Positions 1 to 9,300 of a stretch of 64,000 nt of DNA are shown in pieces (the stretch's first letter is position 1; each line of letters begins with the position of its first letter). The stretch spans positions 1-64,000 of the forward strand of contig JAXLQL010000017.1 in the NCBI GenBank assembly GCA_046331625.1, in the 5' to 3' direction. This stretch comes from JAXLQL01 sp046331625 (GTDB lineage: Bacteria; Acidobacteriota; Terriglobia; Bryobacterales; Bryobacteraceae). Position numbers and translations under genes: made by a program. Below the pieces are notes generated by a model, which saw nothing but the letters and a program-made list of their open reading frames with translations, made no database searches and was not told where the DNA came from.

Positions 1-1
1 C

Positions 2-1066
2 GGCGAGAGCCTGGCCGTGGCCGTTGCCAACTCGCGAAATCGCGCGTACATGGGCGCCTGGTTTCGGAATCTCGCATTGCTGCTCGACATCATCCGCCGG
101 GAATCTCCGAACGAGCCGGTTGGGATCTTGCTCGAACCGGATTTCCTCGGTTACCTCGCGCAGGGAGTGAAGCTGCCTGCCAGCCAGATTCCCGCCGCCA
201 CCGGAGCCGCCTACGACACAGGCGTGCTGGGCGGAGACGATCCGCGATTCCCAGACACGGTGCGCGGCTTCGTGGAGGCCGCGAACTACCTCATTTCCTC
301 GCGCTGCTCCCAGTGTTACTTCGGTTGGCAGATGAATCTGTGGGCCTCGCCGCCGGGCGGTTGGCGGACGCCGGTTCCGCCGAAAGGCGTGGTCCGGATC
401 ACCGACGACGCGGGGATTGCCGCAGGCCGCGAGCGGATCCGGTCCGAAGCCGCCGGCATCGCTGAGTTCTATGCGAACGCGGGCGTGGCTTCGCGCGGAG
501 CCCGTTTCTTCGCGATCGACAAATATGGCTTGGATGCAGTCGGGTTCGAACCCGCCGCCGCGGTGGACCCTGCGGCATCCACGTGGTTCTGGAACGCCGA
601 TCACTGGGGCAACTACCTCACATTCGTCCGCTCGGCTTCCGATACTCTAGGACTGCCCGCTGTGCTGTGGCAGATCCCTGTGGGCAGAATCAATCGCAGC
701 CTCGAGGACAACCCATTCGCGCCCGGCTCGCGATTCCCCGATCTCACCAACGCCCCACGCAACTATGAGGACTCCGCGCCGTCGTGGTTCTTCGGCGACC
801 GGTTTCTGGTGTCCGGCGCGCGGCGGCTGCATTTCGCAACGAATCGCGCATCGGACCCGGTCATCTCTTCTGCCACCGACAGCGTGACCTGGGGCAGCCA
901 TATGGCCGACGCCGCACGCGCAGGAGTAGTGGCGATTCTGTTCGGAGCGGGCGTCAGCGATTCCACTTCCGCTGTGGGGTCCCCGCCTTCCGATGGCTTT
1001 TGGTGGATCACGAAAGCGCAGCGCTATCTGGCGAAGCCGGTCGCCCTGCCAAAGCCTTCCAGATAG
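2..1066 (+). CDS. hypothetical hydrolase-like protein, 5' end outside window
   Basis: The reading frame is already open at base 2 and continues upstream of the first possible start (GTG at 17), so this is probably the C-terminal 350 or so residues of a longer protein. Aromatic-rich stretches such as CYFGWQMNLWASP, DKYGLD, FWNADHWGNYL and LWQIPVGRIN recur along the chain in the way beta-strand ends do in TIM-barrel glycoside hydrolases. That resemblance is the only hint of function; I cannot name a family or catalytic residues. It ends at 1066 with no hairpin after it, and the next gene has its own -10 element, so it is probably a separate transcript. A carbohydrate-active role would suit the hexosaminidase locus at 10-19 kb, but this is inference. 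Confidence 0.7.
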   Translation, partial: GESLAVAVANSRNRAYMGAWFRNLALLLDIIRRESPNEPVGILLEPDFLGYLAQGVKLPASQIPAATGAAYDTGVLGGDDPRFPDTVRGFVEAANYLISSRCSQCYFGWQMNLWASPPGGWRTPVPPKGVVRITDDAGIAAGRERIRSEAAGIAEFYANAGVASRGARFFAIDKYGLDAVGFEPAAAVDPAASTWFWNADHWGNYLTFVRSASDTLGLPAVLWQIPVGRINRSLEDNPFAPGSRFPDLTNAPRNYEDSAPSWFFGDRFLVSGARRLHFATNRASDPVISSATDSVTWGSHMADAARAGVVAILFGAGVSDSTSAVGSPPSDGFWWITKAQRYLAKPVALPKPSR

Positions 1067-1254
1067 CCACTCTTCGGCGCAAGATTCCATGGTCGCCCCT
1101 GCCCAAGAGCTTGCACCGGACCAGTTACCGCGCCGCGCGCGTCAGCAGGCGGCGCCGCGTTCGATATTCGTACCGCTCCCTCGCAGGGCGCTTCGGTAAG
1201 GGGGCGCGGAGCTTTAGGAGCTAGCCATCCCACCTCTATGAGCGCGCGTGACGA

Positions 1255-1260
1255 TATAAT
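1255..1260 (+). promoter_or_regulatory. consensus -10 element for the DUF1592 operon
   Basis: A perfect TATAAT lies 21 bases before the TTG start at 1282. No good -35 hexamer is visible 16-18 bases upstream. Transcription would begin near 1267, leaving a leader of about 15 bases that still contains the AAAGG at 1271-1275. The rest of 1067-1254 shows nothing recognisable. Confidence 0.45.
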
Positions 1261-1281
1261 CAGCCTATCGAAAGGTCGTCT

Positions 1282-2916
1282 TTGCGCATACTTTTGAACG
1301 CAGCCTTGTTGCTGGCGGTGTCGTTTTCCGGCGGAGCGCTCGTCTTGGCGGCAGCACCGGCGAGCGACCCGTATGTGGTGAGTATGCGTCGCCTCACCGA
1401 GCAGGAGTATCGCAACTCTATCGCCGACATCTTCGGCGCCGAGATCGAAGTTCGCGGATTGTTCGAGCCCACGATTCGCACGGGCGGCCTCGCTGCCGCG
1501 TCCACGGCTTCGCTCTCAGTGACTCCGGTCGGCTTCGAATCCTTCGCCAAAATGGCGAACGACATCGCCGCACAGGCAACGTCAGAGAAGCTTCGCTCCA
1601 AGCTGCCCTGCGCTCCCCAAGACGCCAAAGAGCCTGACGATGCCTGCGCGCGCAAGATCCTCAGCCAATACGGATTGCTTCTCTTCCGCCGCCCACTGAC
1701 CGAGCCCGAACTCGACAACCGCACCGGTCTCGCGCATCGCATGGCCGAACGAACCAAAGACTTCTACAGCGGACTGCGCTATGGCCTCGCCATGCTGATG
1801 CAGTTGCCGGACTTCATTTTCCGCACCGAGACCGCCGTTCCCTCGGCGGATGGAAAAAGCGGAAAGCTCGATGGCTACAGCCGCGCCACGCGGCTCAGCT
1901 TTCTCCTCTGGAACACCACGCCCGACGCGGAGCTCCTGCGCGCTGCCGCCTGCGGCGAACTCGAAACTCAGGCCGGACTTGCCAAGCAAGTGGGAAGATT
2001 GATGGCATCACCCCGCCTCGACGCCGGCATGAGCGCGTTCTTTGACGACATGCTGCAGCTCGACACGTTCGACACCGTGTCGAAAGACAGCGTGCTTTAC
2101 CCGAAGTGGGGCTCTGGCATGGCGACCTCGGCGCGCGAAGAAACGCTGCGCACAGCGGTGGGTCTCGCGCTGCACGACAACGGCGATATCCGCGACCTCA
2201 TGACCACGCGCCAGAGCTACATCGATCGCCGGCTGGCGGTACTCTATCGCGTTCCGTTCCCATTCACGGGAGATTGGGTGAAGTACGAATTTCCCGCCGA
2301 CTCCGGTCGCAGCGGGATCCTGACTCAGGTCAGCATGCTCTCGATGTTTTCACATCCTGGCCGCTCGTCACCCACCAAGCGCGGCGTCGCGCTCATGGAG
2401 ATCTTCCTGTGCTCGCCCACTCCGCTGCCCCCGAACGACGTCGATTTCTCGATCGTCAACGACGCCAAGAGTCCGCTCAAGACCTTGCGCGCCAGACTGA
2501 TGCTGCACGCCGAGAACCAGGCTTGTGCGGCATGCCACATGCGCAGTGACCCGATTGGACTCGCGCTCGAAGAGTTCGACACGATCGGCGGATATCGCAA
2601 GACCGACAATGGCGAACCCATCGACGCGACGGCCACCCTGCAGGACCACACGTTCACCGGCGCCCAAGGGCTCGGCCAGTACTTGCGCAGCAATCCGCGG
2701 TATCCGGCCTGCGTCGCACGAAAGCTCTATGCCTACGGCCAGGGCCTGAACCCCGTGGGCGTAAAGACCGATCAGTTCCAAGAGATCTATGATGCGTTTC
2801 AGAGTTCGGGGTATCGCCTGCGAAAGTTAATCGAGAGCATGACCCTCAGCGAATCGTTCTACGTGGCGCCGTCTAGAAGCGCTCTCGAACAAGCAAAAGA
2901 AGTAGCGATGAAATAG
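1282..2916 (+). CDS. DUF1592/DUF1588/DUF1585-family exported protein
   Basis: An exported protein of 544 residues with a hydrophobic signal segment at about residues 4-25. The family, common in Planctomycetes and Acidobacteria, carries the modules DUF1587, DUF1595, DUF1592, DUF1588 and DUF1585 in order. Here the N-terminal MRRLTEQEYRNSI motif, the CAACHMRSDPIG motif at residue 415 (DUF1588; the CxxCH could hold haem c) and the C-terminal YPACVARKLYAYGQGL (DUF1585) are visible. The start is TTG at 1282, chosen because AAAGG sits at 1271-1275 and no ATG fits. The gene is followed after 11 bases by a DUF1552 gene, the usual partner. The biochemical function of the pair is not established; a periplasmic redox or polymer-degradation role is a common guess. 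Confidence 0.9.
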   Translation: MRILLNAALLLAVSFSGGALVLAAAPASDPYVVSMRRLTEQEYRNSIADIFGAEIEVRGLFEPTIRTGGLAAASTASLSVTPVGFESFAKMANDIAAQATSEKLRSKLPCAPQDAKEPDDACARKILSQYGLLLFRRPLTEPELDNRTGLAHRMAERTKDFYSGLRYGLAMLMQLPDFIFRTETAVPSADGKSGKLDGYSRATRLSFLLWNTTPDAELLRAAACGELETQAGLAKQVGRLMASPRLDAGMSAFFDDMLQLDTFDTVSKDSVLYPKWGSGMATSAREETLRTAVGLALHDNGDIRDLMTTRQSYIDRRLAVLYRVPFPFTGDWVKYEFPADSGRSGILTQVSMLSMFSHPGRSSPTKRGVALMEIFLCSPTPLPPNDVDFSIVNDAKSPLKTLRARLMLHAENQACAACHMRSDPIGLALEEFDTIGGYRKTDNGEPIDATATLQDHTFTGAQGLGQYLRSNPRYPACVARKLYAYGQGLNPVGVKTDQFQEIYDAFQSSGYRLRKLIESMTLSESFYVAPSRSALEQAKEVAMK

Positions 2917-2927
2917 GGGATCACCAG

Positions 2928-4265
2928 ATGAAGCTCACTCGCCGGTTTCTTCTCCGCGGCTCATGCCAGGGCGCCATGGCCGTAGTGGGGCTGCCTTTCC
3001 TCGACTGTTTCCTCAACAGTACCGGCAAGGCGCTCGCCGCCAGCGGCCGCCCGTTACCCACCCGGTTCAACACGTTCTTCTGGGGATGTGGCCTTACCGA
3101 CAAGTTGTGGATTCCCAAAGCCGCCGGGACCAACTACGAAATGACCGTGCAGTTGAAGCCGCTCGAGCCCTTCCGCAAGAAGCTGAACGTGTTCAGCGGC
3201 CTTCGCGTGCCGCTCGATTCGAAGCCGAACTACCAGCACTGGTCCGGATTGGCGGCGGCCAACACGGGCGTTGCTCCCACCAAGGGCGCCGAGTTCGATT
3301 CCAAGACGATCGACCAGCAGGTAGCCGAGGTCATCGGCAAGGGCGTTCGCTTCCGCTCCGTGGCGGCGGCCTCGAACGGCGACCCCAAGCAGAGCTACTC
3401 GAGCCTGGGCGGCGTCAACGCACTGCCCTCGGAGCCGACGCCGGTGTCGCTCTACTCGCGCCTGTTCGGCTCGGGATTCCAGGATCCCACCAAGGGTGAT
3501 TGGAAGCCGGATCCGCGAATCCTGATGCAGAAGAGCGTGCTCTCGGCGGTGGCCGAAGATCGCAAGCGCGTGATGCAGAACCTCGGAGCGAGCGATCGCG
3601 CTCGCATGGATCAATACTTCACCTCGGTGCGCGAGACTGAACTCCAGATGGAAGCCGAGCTGCAGCGCCCCAGCATCGAAGCAAAGGTCTCCATCCCGGA
3701 GGCGCCATCGAAAGACATGGTGGCCAACAACGCTTGGCCCAATCTACAAGTAGTGACGCCGCTGATGGCTCGGCTGGGCGCGCTCGCTCTCGCCACTGAC
3801 CAGACGCGCGTCTTCAATCTCAGCGTCTCGTTCCCGCAGAACGGGATGTTCATGCCTGGCGATCCGCTCGGATTTCATCAGTCGACGCACGAAGAGCCGA
3901 TCGATCCCAAGCTCGGCTACCAGCCTCGCGTTGCCGAGTACAATGTCGAGTCGATGGAGCTGTTCGCCGCGCTGCTCAAGGAGCTCGAAGCGATTCCGGA
4001 AGGCGACGGCACGCTGCTTGACCACAGCCTGGTGATGGCGTTCACTGACCAGAGCTACGCGCGTATCCACGCTGTGGACGGTTTACCGGTTCTGGTAGCA
4101 GGCGGCGCAAGCGGCCGCATGAAGACCGGACATCACATCGCGGGCGACAACAGTCCCGTGTCGCGCGTGGGGTTGACCGTGCAGAAGGCGCTCGGCCTGT
4201 CACTCGACAGTTGGGGCCGCGAGTCACTCTTCGTCCGGACTCCCTACACGGAATTGCTGGCGTAG
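2928..4265 (+). CDS. DUF1552 family exported protein
   Basis: A protein of 445 residues starting with a twin-arginine-like leader (RRFLLRG at residues 5-11, then a hydrophobic stretch to about residue 37), so it is probably exported folded by Tat. The motifs PTRFNTFFWGCG, NVFSGLRVP, HWSGLAAANTG and the C-terminal LVMAFTDQSYARIHAVDGLPVLVAGGASG fit the DUF1552 family, which resembles DUF1501 and sulfatase/alkaline-phosphatase-like folds. It lies 11 bases after the DUF1592 gene and 3 bases before the next gene, so the genes are surely co-transcribed. DUF1592 and DUF1552 proteins are habitually encoded together; their substrate is unknown. Confidence 0.9.
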   Translation: MKLTRRFLLRGSCQGAMAVVGLPFLDCFLNSTGKALAASGRPLPTRFNTFFWGCGLTDKLWIPKAAGTNYEMTVQLKPLEPFRKKLNVFSGLRVPLDSKPNYQHWSGLAAANTGVAPTKGAEFDSKTIDQQVAEVIGKGVRFRSVAAASNGDPKQSYSSLGGVNALPSEPTPVSLYSRLFGSGFQDPTKGDWKPDPRILMQKSVLSAVAEDRKRVMQNLGASDRARMDQYFTSVRETELQMEAELQRPSIEAKVSIPEAPSKDMVANNAWPNLQVVTPLMARLGALALATDQTRVFNLSVSFPQNGMFMPGDPLGFHQSTHEEPIDPKLGYQPRVAEYNVESMELFAALLKELEAIPEGDGTLLDHSLVMAFTDQSYARIHAVDGLPVLVAGGASGRMKTGHHIAGDNSPVSRVGLTVQKALGLSLDSWGRESLFVRTPYTELLA

Positions 4266-4268
4266 ATC

Positions 4269-4829
4269 ATGCATCGTTCGATCATTTTCGCCATCGCATC
4301 TTGGTGTGCACTCGCGGCCTTCGCTGCCGAAGACAAGCAGCCAATGGTGCCGCCCGCGGGCCCCGGAGTCTTCACCGCGAAACAGTCGAAGCCCGGAACC
4401 TTCAAGCTCACCGTTGCCGGGCACGAGTTCACGCGCCGCGGCGACATCGAGAAGTACCTGGCCTACCGCGCCGCTCAACTCACCATCGAACAAGGTGGTG
4501 ACTGGTTCATCCTGAACGAAGACCGCGCCAAGGGCGAGACCGCGGCGCCCGTGCCCGCACGCGATCCGGAAGGGCCCCGCTACAGTTTCCGGATGAAGCA
4601 TTTCCGCCCTGTATGGCGGTACAAGACCACCGGCTCCACGGAATGGAAGCGGTGGAGTCCATTCACCGGCCAACCGTTCTTCGCAGACGATCCCAAGACC
4701 ATCAGCGACTTCGAAGTCAGCGTCGAAATCGTGGTGCGCAAGGGTCCCATGGACGACATTGACCCGCTCGGCTTCGAAGCCCGGGCGTTGTCCGATCTAC
4801 TCATCAACCAAGTCTCGCCGCCCAAGTGA
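4269..4829 (+). CDS. hypothetical exported protein of the DUF1592/DUF1552 operon
   Basis: A protein of 186 residues with a signal peptide (about residues 1-19, ending AAFA). I do not recognise a family. The mature part is soluble, with segments such as TRRGDIEKYLAYRAAQL, a central RYSFRMKHFRPVWRYKTTGS and a C-terminal SVEIVVRKGPMDDIDP. No cysteine pair or known catalytic motif is evident. It begins 3 bases after the DUF1552 stop, so translational coupling is likely. A 14-base tandem duplication (4821-4834 and 4835-4848) begins in its last codons and includes its stop codon. Confidence 0.8.
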   Translation: MHRSIIFAIASWCALAAFAAEDKQPMVPPAGPGVFTAKQSKPGTFKLTVAGHEFTRRGDIEKYLAYRAAQLTIEQGGDWFILNEDRAKGETAAPVPARDPEGPRYSFRMKHFRPVWRYKTTGSTEWKRWSPFTGQPFFADDPKTISDFEVSVEIVVRKGPMDDIDPLGFEARALSDLLINQVSPPK

Positions 4830-4848
4830 TAAGGCCCAAGTGATAAGG
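4821..4848. repeat. 14-base tandem duplication over a stop codon
   Basis: The unit CCCAAGTGATAAGG occurs twice back to back. The first copy supplies the TGA stop of the upstream gene. The second copy ends in AAGG and contributes to the AAGGAAGG ribosome-binding site of the gene at 4860. Confidence 0.9.
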
Positions 4849-4859
4849 AAGGATCCGGC

Positions 4860-6215
4860 ATGATCAGGCTCGCAGTGACGGTCTGTTGTCTCGTGGCGAT
4901 GGCCGCGCCCCCAGCGGTTTCCACCGGTCCGTGGGTGCGTGGCTACGTGGTCAGCTTCTACGAACCCGCCTTCCGCTTCGGAGGCCGCGCCGACTACTCG
5001 CGCGGGACCGAGATCGAGCCCGGCGTCGATTGCCCGCACGGCAGCACCACGCATTTCGCAAATCCGGCCATGGCCTTCAAGGCGCTGTCGCTCATTCCTT
5101 GGCGCACGTCGAAAGAAATCGAGGCCCTTGCGAATCCGCCGGCCAACGGAACGGTTCGCGACGGGGCCGGCGTGTACTATCCGATCTGGCGAGCCGCGTC
5201 CGCCTATCGCAGCTACAACCGCGACATCGAAAGCTACATCAATCCCTTCACCGCGGAAGATCCGGGACAGCCGCAAGTGGTCAGCCGCATTGGCGAGGGC
5301 TTCAACCTCGACGGAAAAATCAAACCCAATGATTTCGTCAGCCCTGACGGCGAAAAGGGGATCGACAACGCGCTCTATCGTGCCTGGGGATGCGACGCAC
5401 CGTGGCGCGGAAACGGCAACGGCGTGCTGGTGCTCCGCTCCAACGACAAGATGCAGGAAGGCCTCTACACCGTGGTCATTCGCGTTTCCGGCAATCAGGA
5501 TCCGATGAATGACACTGACGCCACGCTCGAGATCGGCTACTCGCCCGACAAGATCATGAAGGATGCCAGCGGCCGCGTCGGCGTCGACTACTCCTATCGC
5601 ATCCTGAAATCGGAGCAGTACACCAAGATCAAAGCCACCGTCAAAGACGGCGTGATCGAGACCGAACTCGCGCCCGAGATCCACATGCCGCAGATCGCGT
5701 GGTTCTACAACCAGACCCGCGACGCTGATTTCCGCAACGGCAAGATCCGCGTGACGGTCGACTCCGAGGGCAACGCGTCAGGACTCGTCGGAGGCTATCG
5801 CAACTGGCGCGATGTCTACGCGCAGAATGTCTTCGCGCAAGACGGCGGGCAGCAAGGCGTTCGCGAACACGAGGACCACATCGCTCTCTACTATGCGCTC
5901 CGCCGCCATGCCGATGGCATGTATGACTCGAAGACCGGGCGGTATGACGGCATTTCGAGCGTCTATCGGATGAAGCTCGCGCCGGCGTTCGTGGTGGATC
6001 CGGACAAGCAGATGGAGATCCCGGTTATCGCTGGCGACATGCGCCGCAGGAAAGCCTATGACGATACGCGCGCGGCCATGATCAAGGCAGTGGACACGCT
6101 CGCACCGCAGGCGGTCCCGCCCGGAAGCGGCGAAGAAGCGGTGGGTCGCGGCGGCATTCCTATCGAACGCCGCCGCAGCGGTGGCGGTCCACCGAGTGTG
6201 CCACCCGGCAAGTAG
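4860..6215 (+). CDS. hypothetical exported protein, last gene of the DUF1592 operon
   Basis: A protein of 451 residues with a short signal peptide (about residues 1-21). I do not recognise the family. It is rich in aromatic and charged residues and has paired cysteines (DCPHGSTTHFAN near the start, WGCDAPWRGNG near the middle). The tail is proline, glycine and arginine rich (SGGGPPSVPPGK). The ATG at 4860 follows AAGGAAGG at 4845-4852. It closes a four-gene run with gaps of 11, 3 and 30 bases, so it probably works with the DUF1592 and DUF1552 proteins outside the cytoplasmic membrane. Confidence 0.8.
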   Translation: MIRLAVTVCCLVAMAAPPAVSTGPWVRGYVVSFYEPAFRFGGRADYSRGTEIEPGVDCPHGSTTHFANPAMAFKALSLIPWRTSKEIEALANPPANGTVRDGAGVYYPIWRAASAYRSYNRDIESYINPFTAEDPGQPQVVSRIGEGFNLDGKIKPNDFVSPDGEKGIDNALYRAWGCDAPWRGNGNGVLVLRSNDKMQEGLYTVVIRVSGNQDPMNDTDATLEIGYSPDKIMKDASGRVGVDYSYRILKSEQYTKIKATVKDGVIETELAPEIHMPQIAWFYNQTRDADFRNGKIRVTVDSEGNASGLVGGYRNWRDVYAQNVFAQDGGQQGVREHEDHIALYYALRRHADGMYDSKTGRYDGISSVYRMKLAPAFVVDPDKQMEIPVIAGDMRRRKAYDDTRAAMIKAVDTLAPQAVPPGSGEEAVGRGGIPIERRRSGGGPPSVPPGK

Positions 6216-6242
6216 TCCGCATTTTCACGAGAGGCTTTCGCG

Positions 6243-6300
6243 AAGATTTCAGCCTCCGTGTAAGGCGGGCTTGAGCCAGCGCGGGACTTCAGTCCCGCTT
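6243..6300. repeat. dispersed palindromic repeat, copy 1
   Basis: Contains the perfect-arm hairpin GCGGGACTTCAGTCCCGC at 6281-6298. It is preceded at 6243-6262 by a 20-base stretch that recurs exactly at 48941-48960. Related copies lie at 34148-34181 and 49067-49101. It sits in the gap between the operon end and the convergent receptor gene end. Confidence 0.8.
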
Positions 6301-6347
6301 CCGATGTGGGCACATGCGCTCGCAGAACCCGCCCCGCAATCGCACCG

Positions 6348-9300
6348 TCAGAACAGGACCTTCATCACCAAAGCAATGATGCGGGTCTCGTTGTTCATAT
6401 CTGCGTTCAGATACCCGAACCGCGCGTTGGTCACATCCACCGACTGCGGCTGCCCAAACCACGGATGATTGAACGCGTTGTAAGCGTCCGCGCGGATCTG
6501 CCACTTCACCCGTTCCTTGATGGTGAATTGCTTGTAGAGCGACAACTCCACTGAGTTCGCGCCTTGCGCCCGCACATCGGGGAACCTCGTCGGGAAATCG
6601 CGCAGCGTGAACGCCGCCTGCGCCTGCCGTGGGAACTTCGACGTGTCGAACCACTTGTCGTAGCTCACATCCCAATACGAGCGGCCCGCCGCCTTGGCCA
6701 CATCCGCTCTCTGCGAATTGCTCCAAGCCGCGCTGCCCGCCGCGATCGGAGCCGCATTCGGGAAGTTGATGATGAACCCCGACTGCACCAGCCACTGTCC
6801 GCTCACGTTCCATCCGCCGATGATGTTGTTCATCACGCTGCCCGATCCCGAAGCAAAGCGGCGGCCCTTGCCGAACGGCAGTTCATAGATGCCTTGAATC
6901 GAGAACTTGTGCGGAATATCGTAGTCCCAAAGACGCCGCTCGGGCTTCGTGTTGCGGAGATTGCCGAGATCGATGTCCTGGTTGTTGAGCACCGAGATTC
7001 CCTCGATCGTCTTGCCCCACGTGTACGCGGCCTGGAACATGAATCCCGTCGCGAAGCGCCGCGTCAATCGCGTTTGCAGCCCGTGATAATCCTGTCTGCC
7101 GAAGGGTACGCTTTGCAGCGTCACCTGCGTGTACTGCGGATACGCGTAGAGCAGTTGCTGCCGCACCACGGTTGCCGTATTGATTCCCGAGTTCGGCAGC
7201 AGGCCCGCCATCGGATTCGCGATCCGCTCGGTGAAATAAGCGGAGCGTTGCGCTACCGGCAGCCGTTCCAGTTCAGCGCGTGACAGGAAATTCAGCGGCA
7301 CGTTCACTGGCAGCTTTCGGGTGATGTTGCCCACGTACGAGACGTCGGCCACCATTCCAACCGGAAGCTCGCGTTGGAAGCCGAGGCTGAATTGCTGCGA
7401 TGTGGGCAGCGGCCGGTCGAGATACTGCGCGGTCACGCCTTGCCCCAGGTTCGTCGACAATCCCAAGCTGTTCCCGACCGCCTTCAACAATCCGTTCGGA
7501 TAGATCGCCGCCGGGAACGGATCGCCGAGCGTCGCCGCGGGAGTGAGGTTGCCGTCCGTCGACGATACCAACGACGTCGATTGACTGAATCCCGTAGACG
7601 GGCCGTAGACCTGCTGGCCGAGCGTGCTCAGCCCGTAGCCGCCGCGCAGCACCGTCTTCGGAGCCACGGTCCAGGCGAAGCCAACCCGCGGCTGGATGTT
7701 CCGCCGTGACGGATTGAACGCCATCGCCGTGACGCCCGAGCCCGTTGCGTACACCACTCCGCCTTTGAGATTCAACCCGGCCGCCTGCGCCGCAATCGGA
7801 CTCGCCGCATTGCGATCGAACTCGCGGATCATGCGATTGAATCGCTCCTTGGCCGGAGTCTCGTAATCCCACCGCAGCCCCAGATTGAGCGTGAACTTGG
7901 GCGAGATCTTGAAGTCGTCTTGCACGAACAGCGAATAGTAATGGTGGCGATAAGCAGGGTCAATGTTGCGATCCACGAAACCGCTCGACGGATAGCCGAG
8001 CATGAACGAAGCGAACTCATCGCCTGAAGTTGCGTCGCCCCGTTGCGGATCGGCCTGCGTCCAGCCCTTGTTGAACGAGTAGTTGCCGCTCGCCGCGCCC
8101 GGCCCGAGTACGTTCCGGTTGTAGCGCCGCAGATCGGTTCCGAACTTCACCGAATGACGCCCGCGCATCCAGTTCATCGTCGGTGCGATGCTCCAGTTGT
8201 CGTTAGCTTCGTAGCTGGTCACCGTGCTCGCGCCCACTTCGGTGTAGTTGCCGAGATTGAATCTCGGAAACTGCAGCGTGGTGAACTGGCCCACCAGCGA
8301 ACTCGGGAAACCCAACTGCTTCGGATCGTAGCCGGCGGCGAACGTGTTTCCACCGAAGCCTTCATAGCGCGCCAATCCGCCGCGCAGGCCGAACACCATC
8401 GTGGGCGAGATCAGGTACGTCCAATCGGCGCCCCAGTTGCGCGAGACACGCGTCGATGGCCACTCGCCGCTCGGCTCGGCCGGATTCGTACCCCACACTA
8501 CTTTTGACCAGTTGGTCCACGGCGTTTCGCCATAGCGGAATGCGATGCTGCTCTTCTGCGTCGGCTTCAGATCCATGCGCCCCAGCCAACTGTTGTAGCC
8601 GTTGGTGGCGGGGCTGAAGTTCGAATAGTTGTTGGTGTGGAACAAGTCGCCACCGGCGCTCTTGGGATCCGGAATCAGGCTAGCCACGTTCTTCGCCACC
8701 GGACTGATGCGCGCCCCGGGAATGATGTTGCCCGTGAACGGCGTGCGGATGTAGCGGCCCGAATCCAGGCGCGTGGTGAGCGGATCATAGATCGTGATCG
8801 GCTTGCCGTCGCCGGTGGTAAGCTTCGAAAAGTCACCGTTCTTGAACGCCGGCTGCGGCATCGTGCGCAACTGGCCGGAAGCGATGTGCTCGCGCAGCCC
8901 TTCGAGCGACAACATGAAGAAGGCCTTGTTGCGGCCATCAAACACTTTCGGTATCCGCACCGGACCATCCACCTCGAAGCCGAACGTGTTGTTGCGCATC
9001 GGCGTGCGGCCCTCGCCCTCTTTGTTGGCGATCCAGTCGGCCGAGTTGAACTTGTCGTTCTTCAGGAACTCGAACAACTGCCCGTGAATCGCGTTCGTGC
9101 CTGACTTGGTGGTGATGATGGTGACGCCGCCTCCGATGCGCCCATACTGCGCGTCATAGGAGTTCGTCTGCACCGTCACCTCCTGTGTGGCGTTGAGCGC
9201 CGGAGCGTACACCACGCCCCGGTCTCCCTTCGTATTGGAAACGCCGTCGAGCATCGTCTCGTTCTCGCCCGTACGGCCACCGCTGATTGACACGCCGTTG

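Noticed and set aside
54..1066. Naming the first gene as a specific glycosidase family.
   Set aside because: The barrel-like pattern is suggestive, but no catalytic motif could be fixed and the N-terminus is outside the window.
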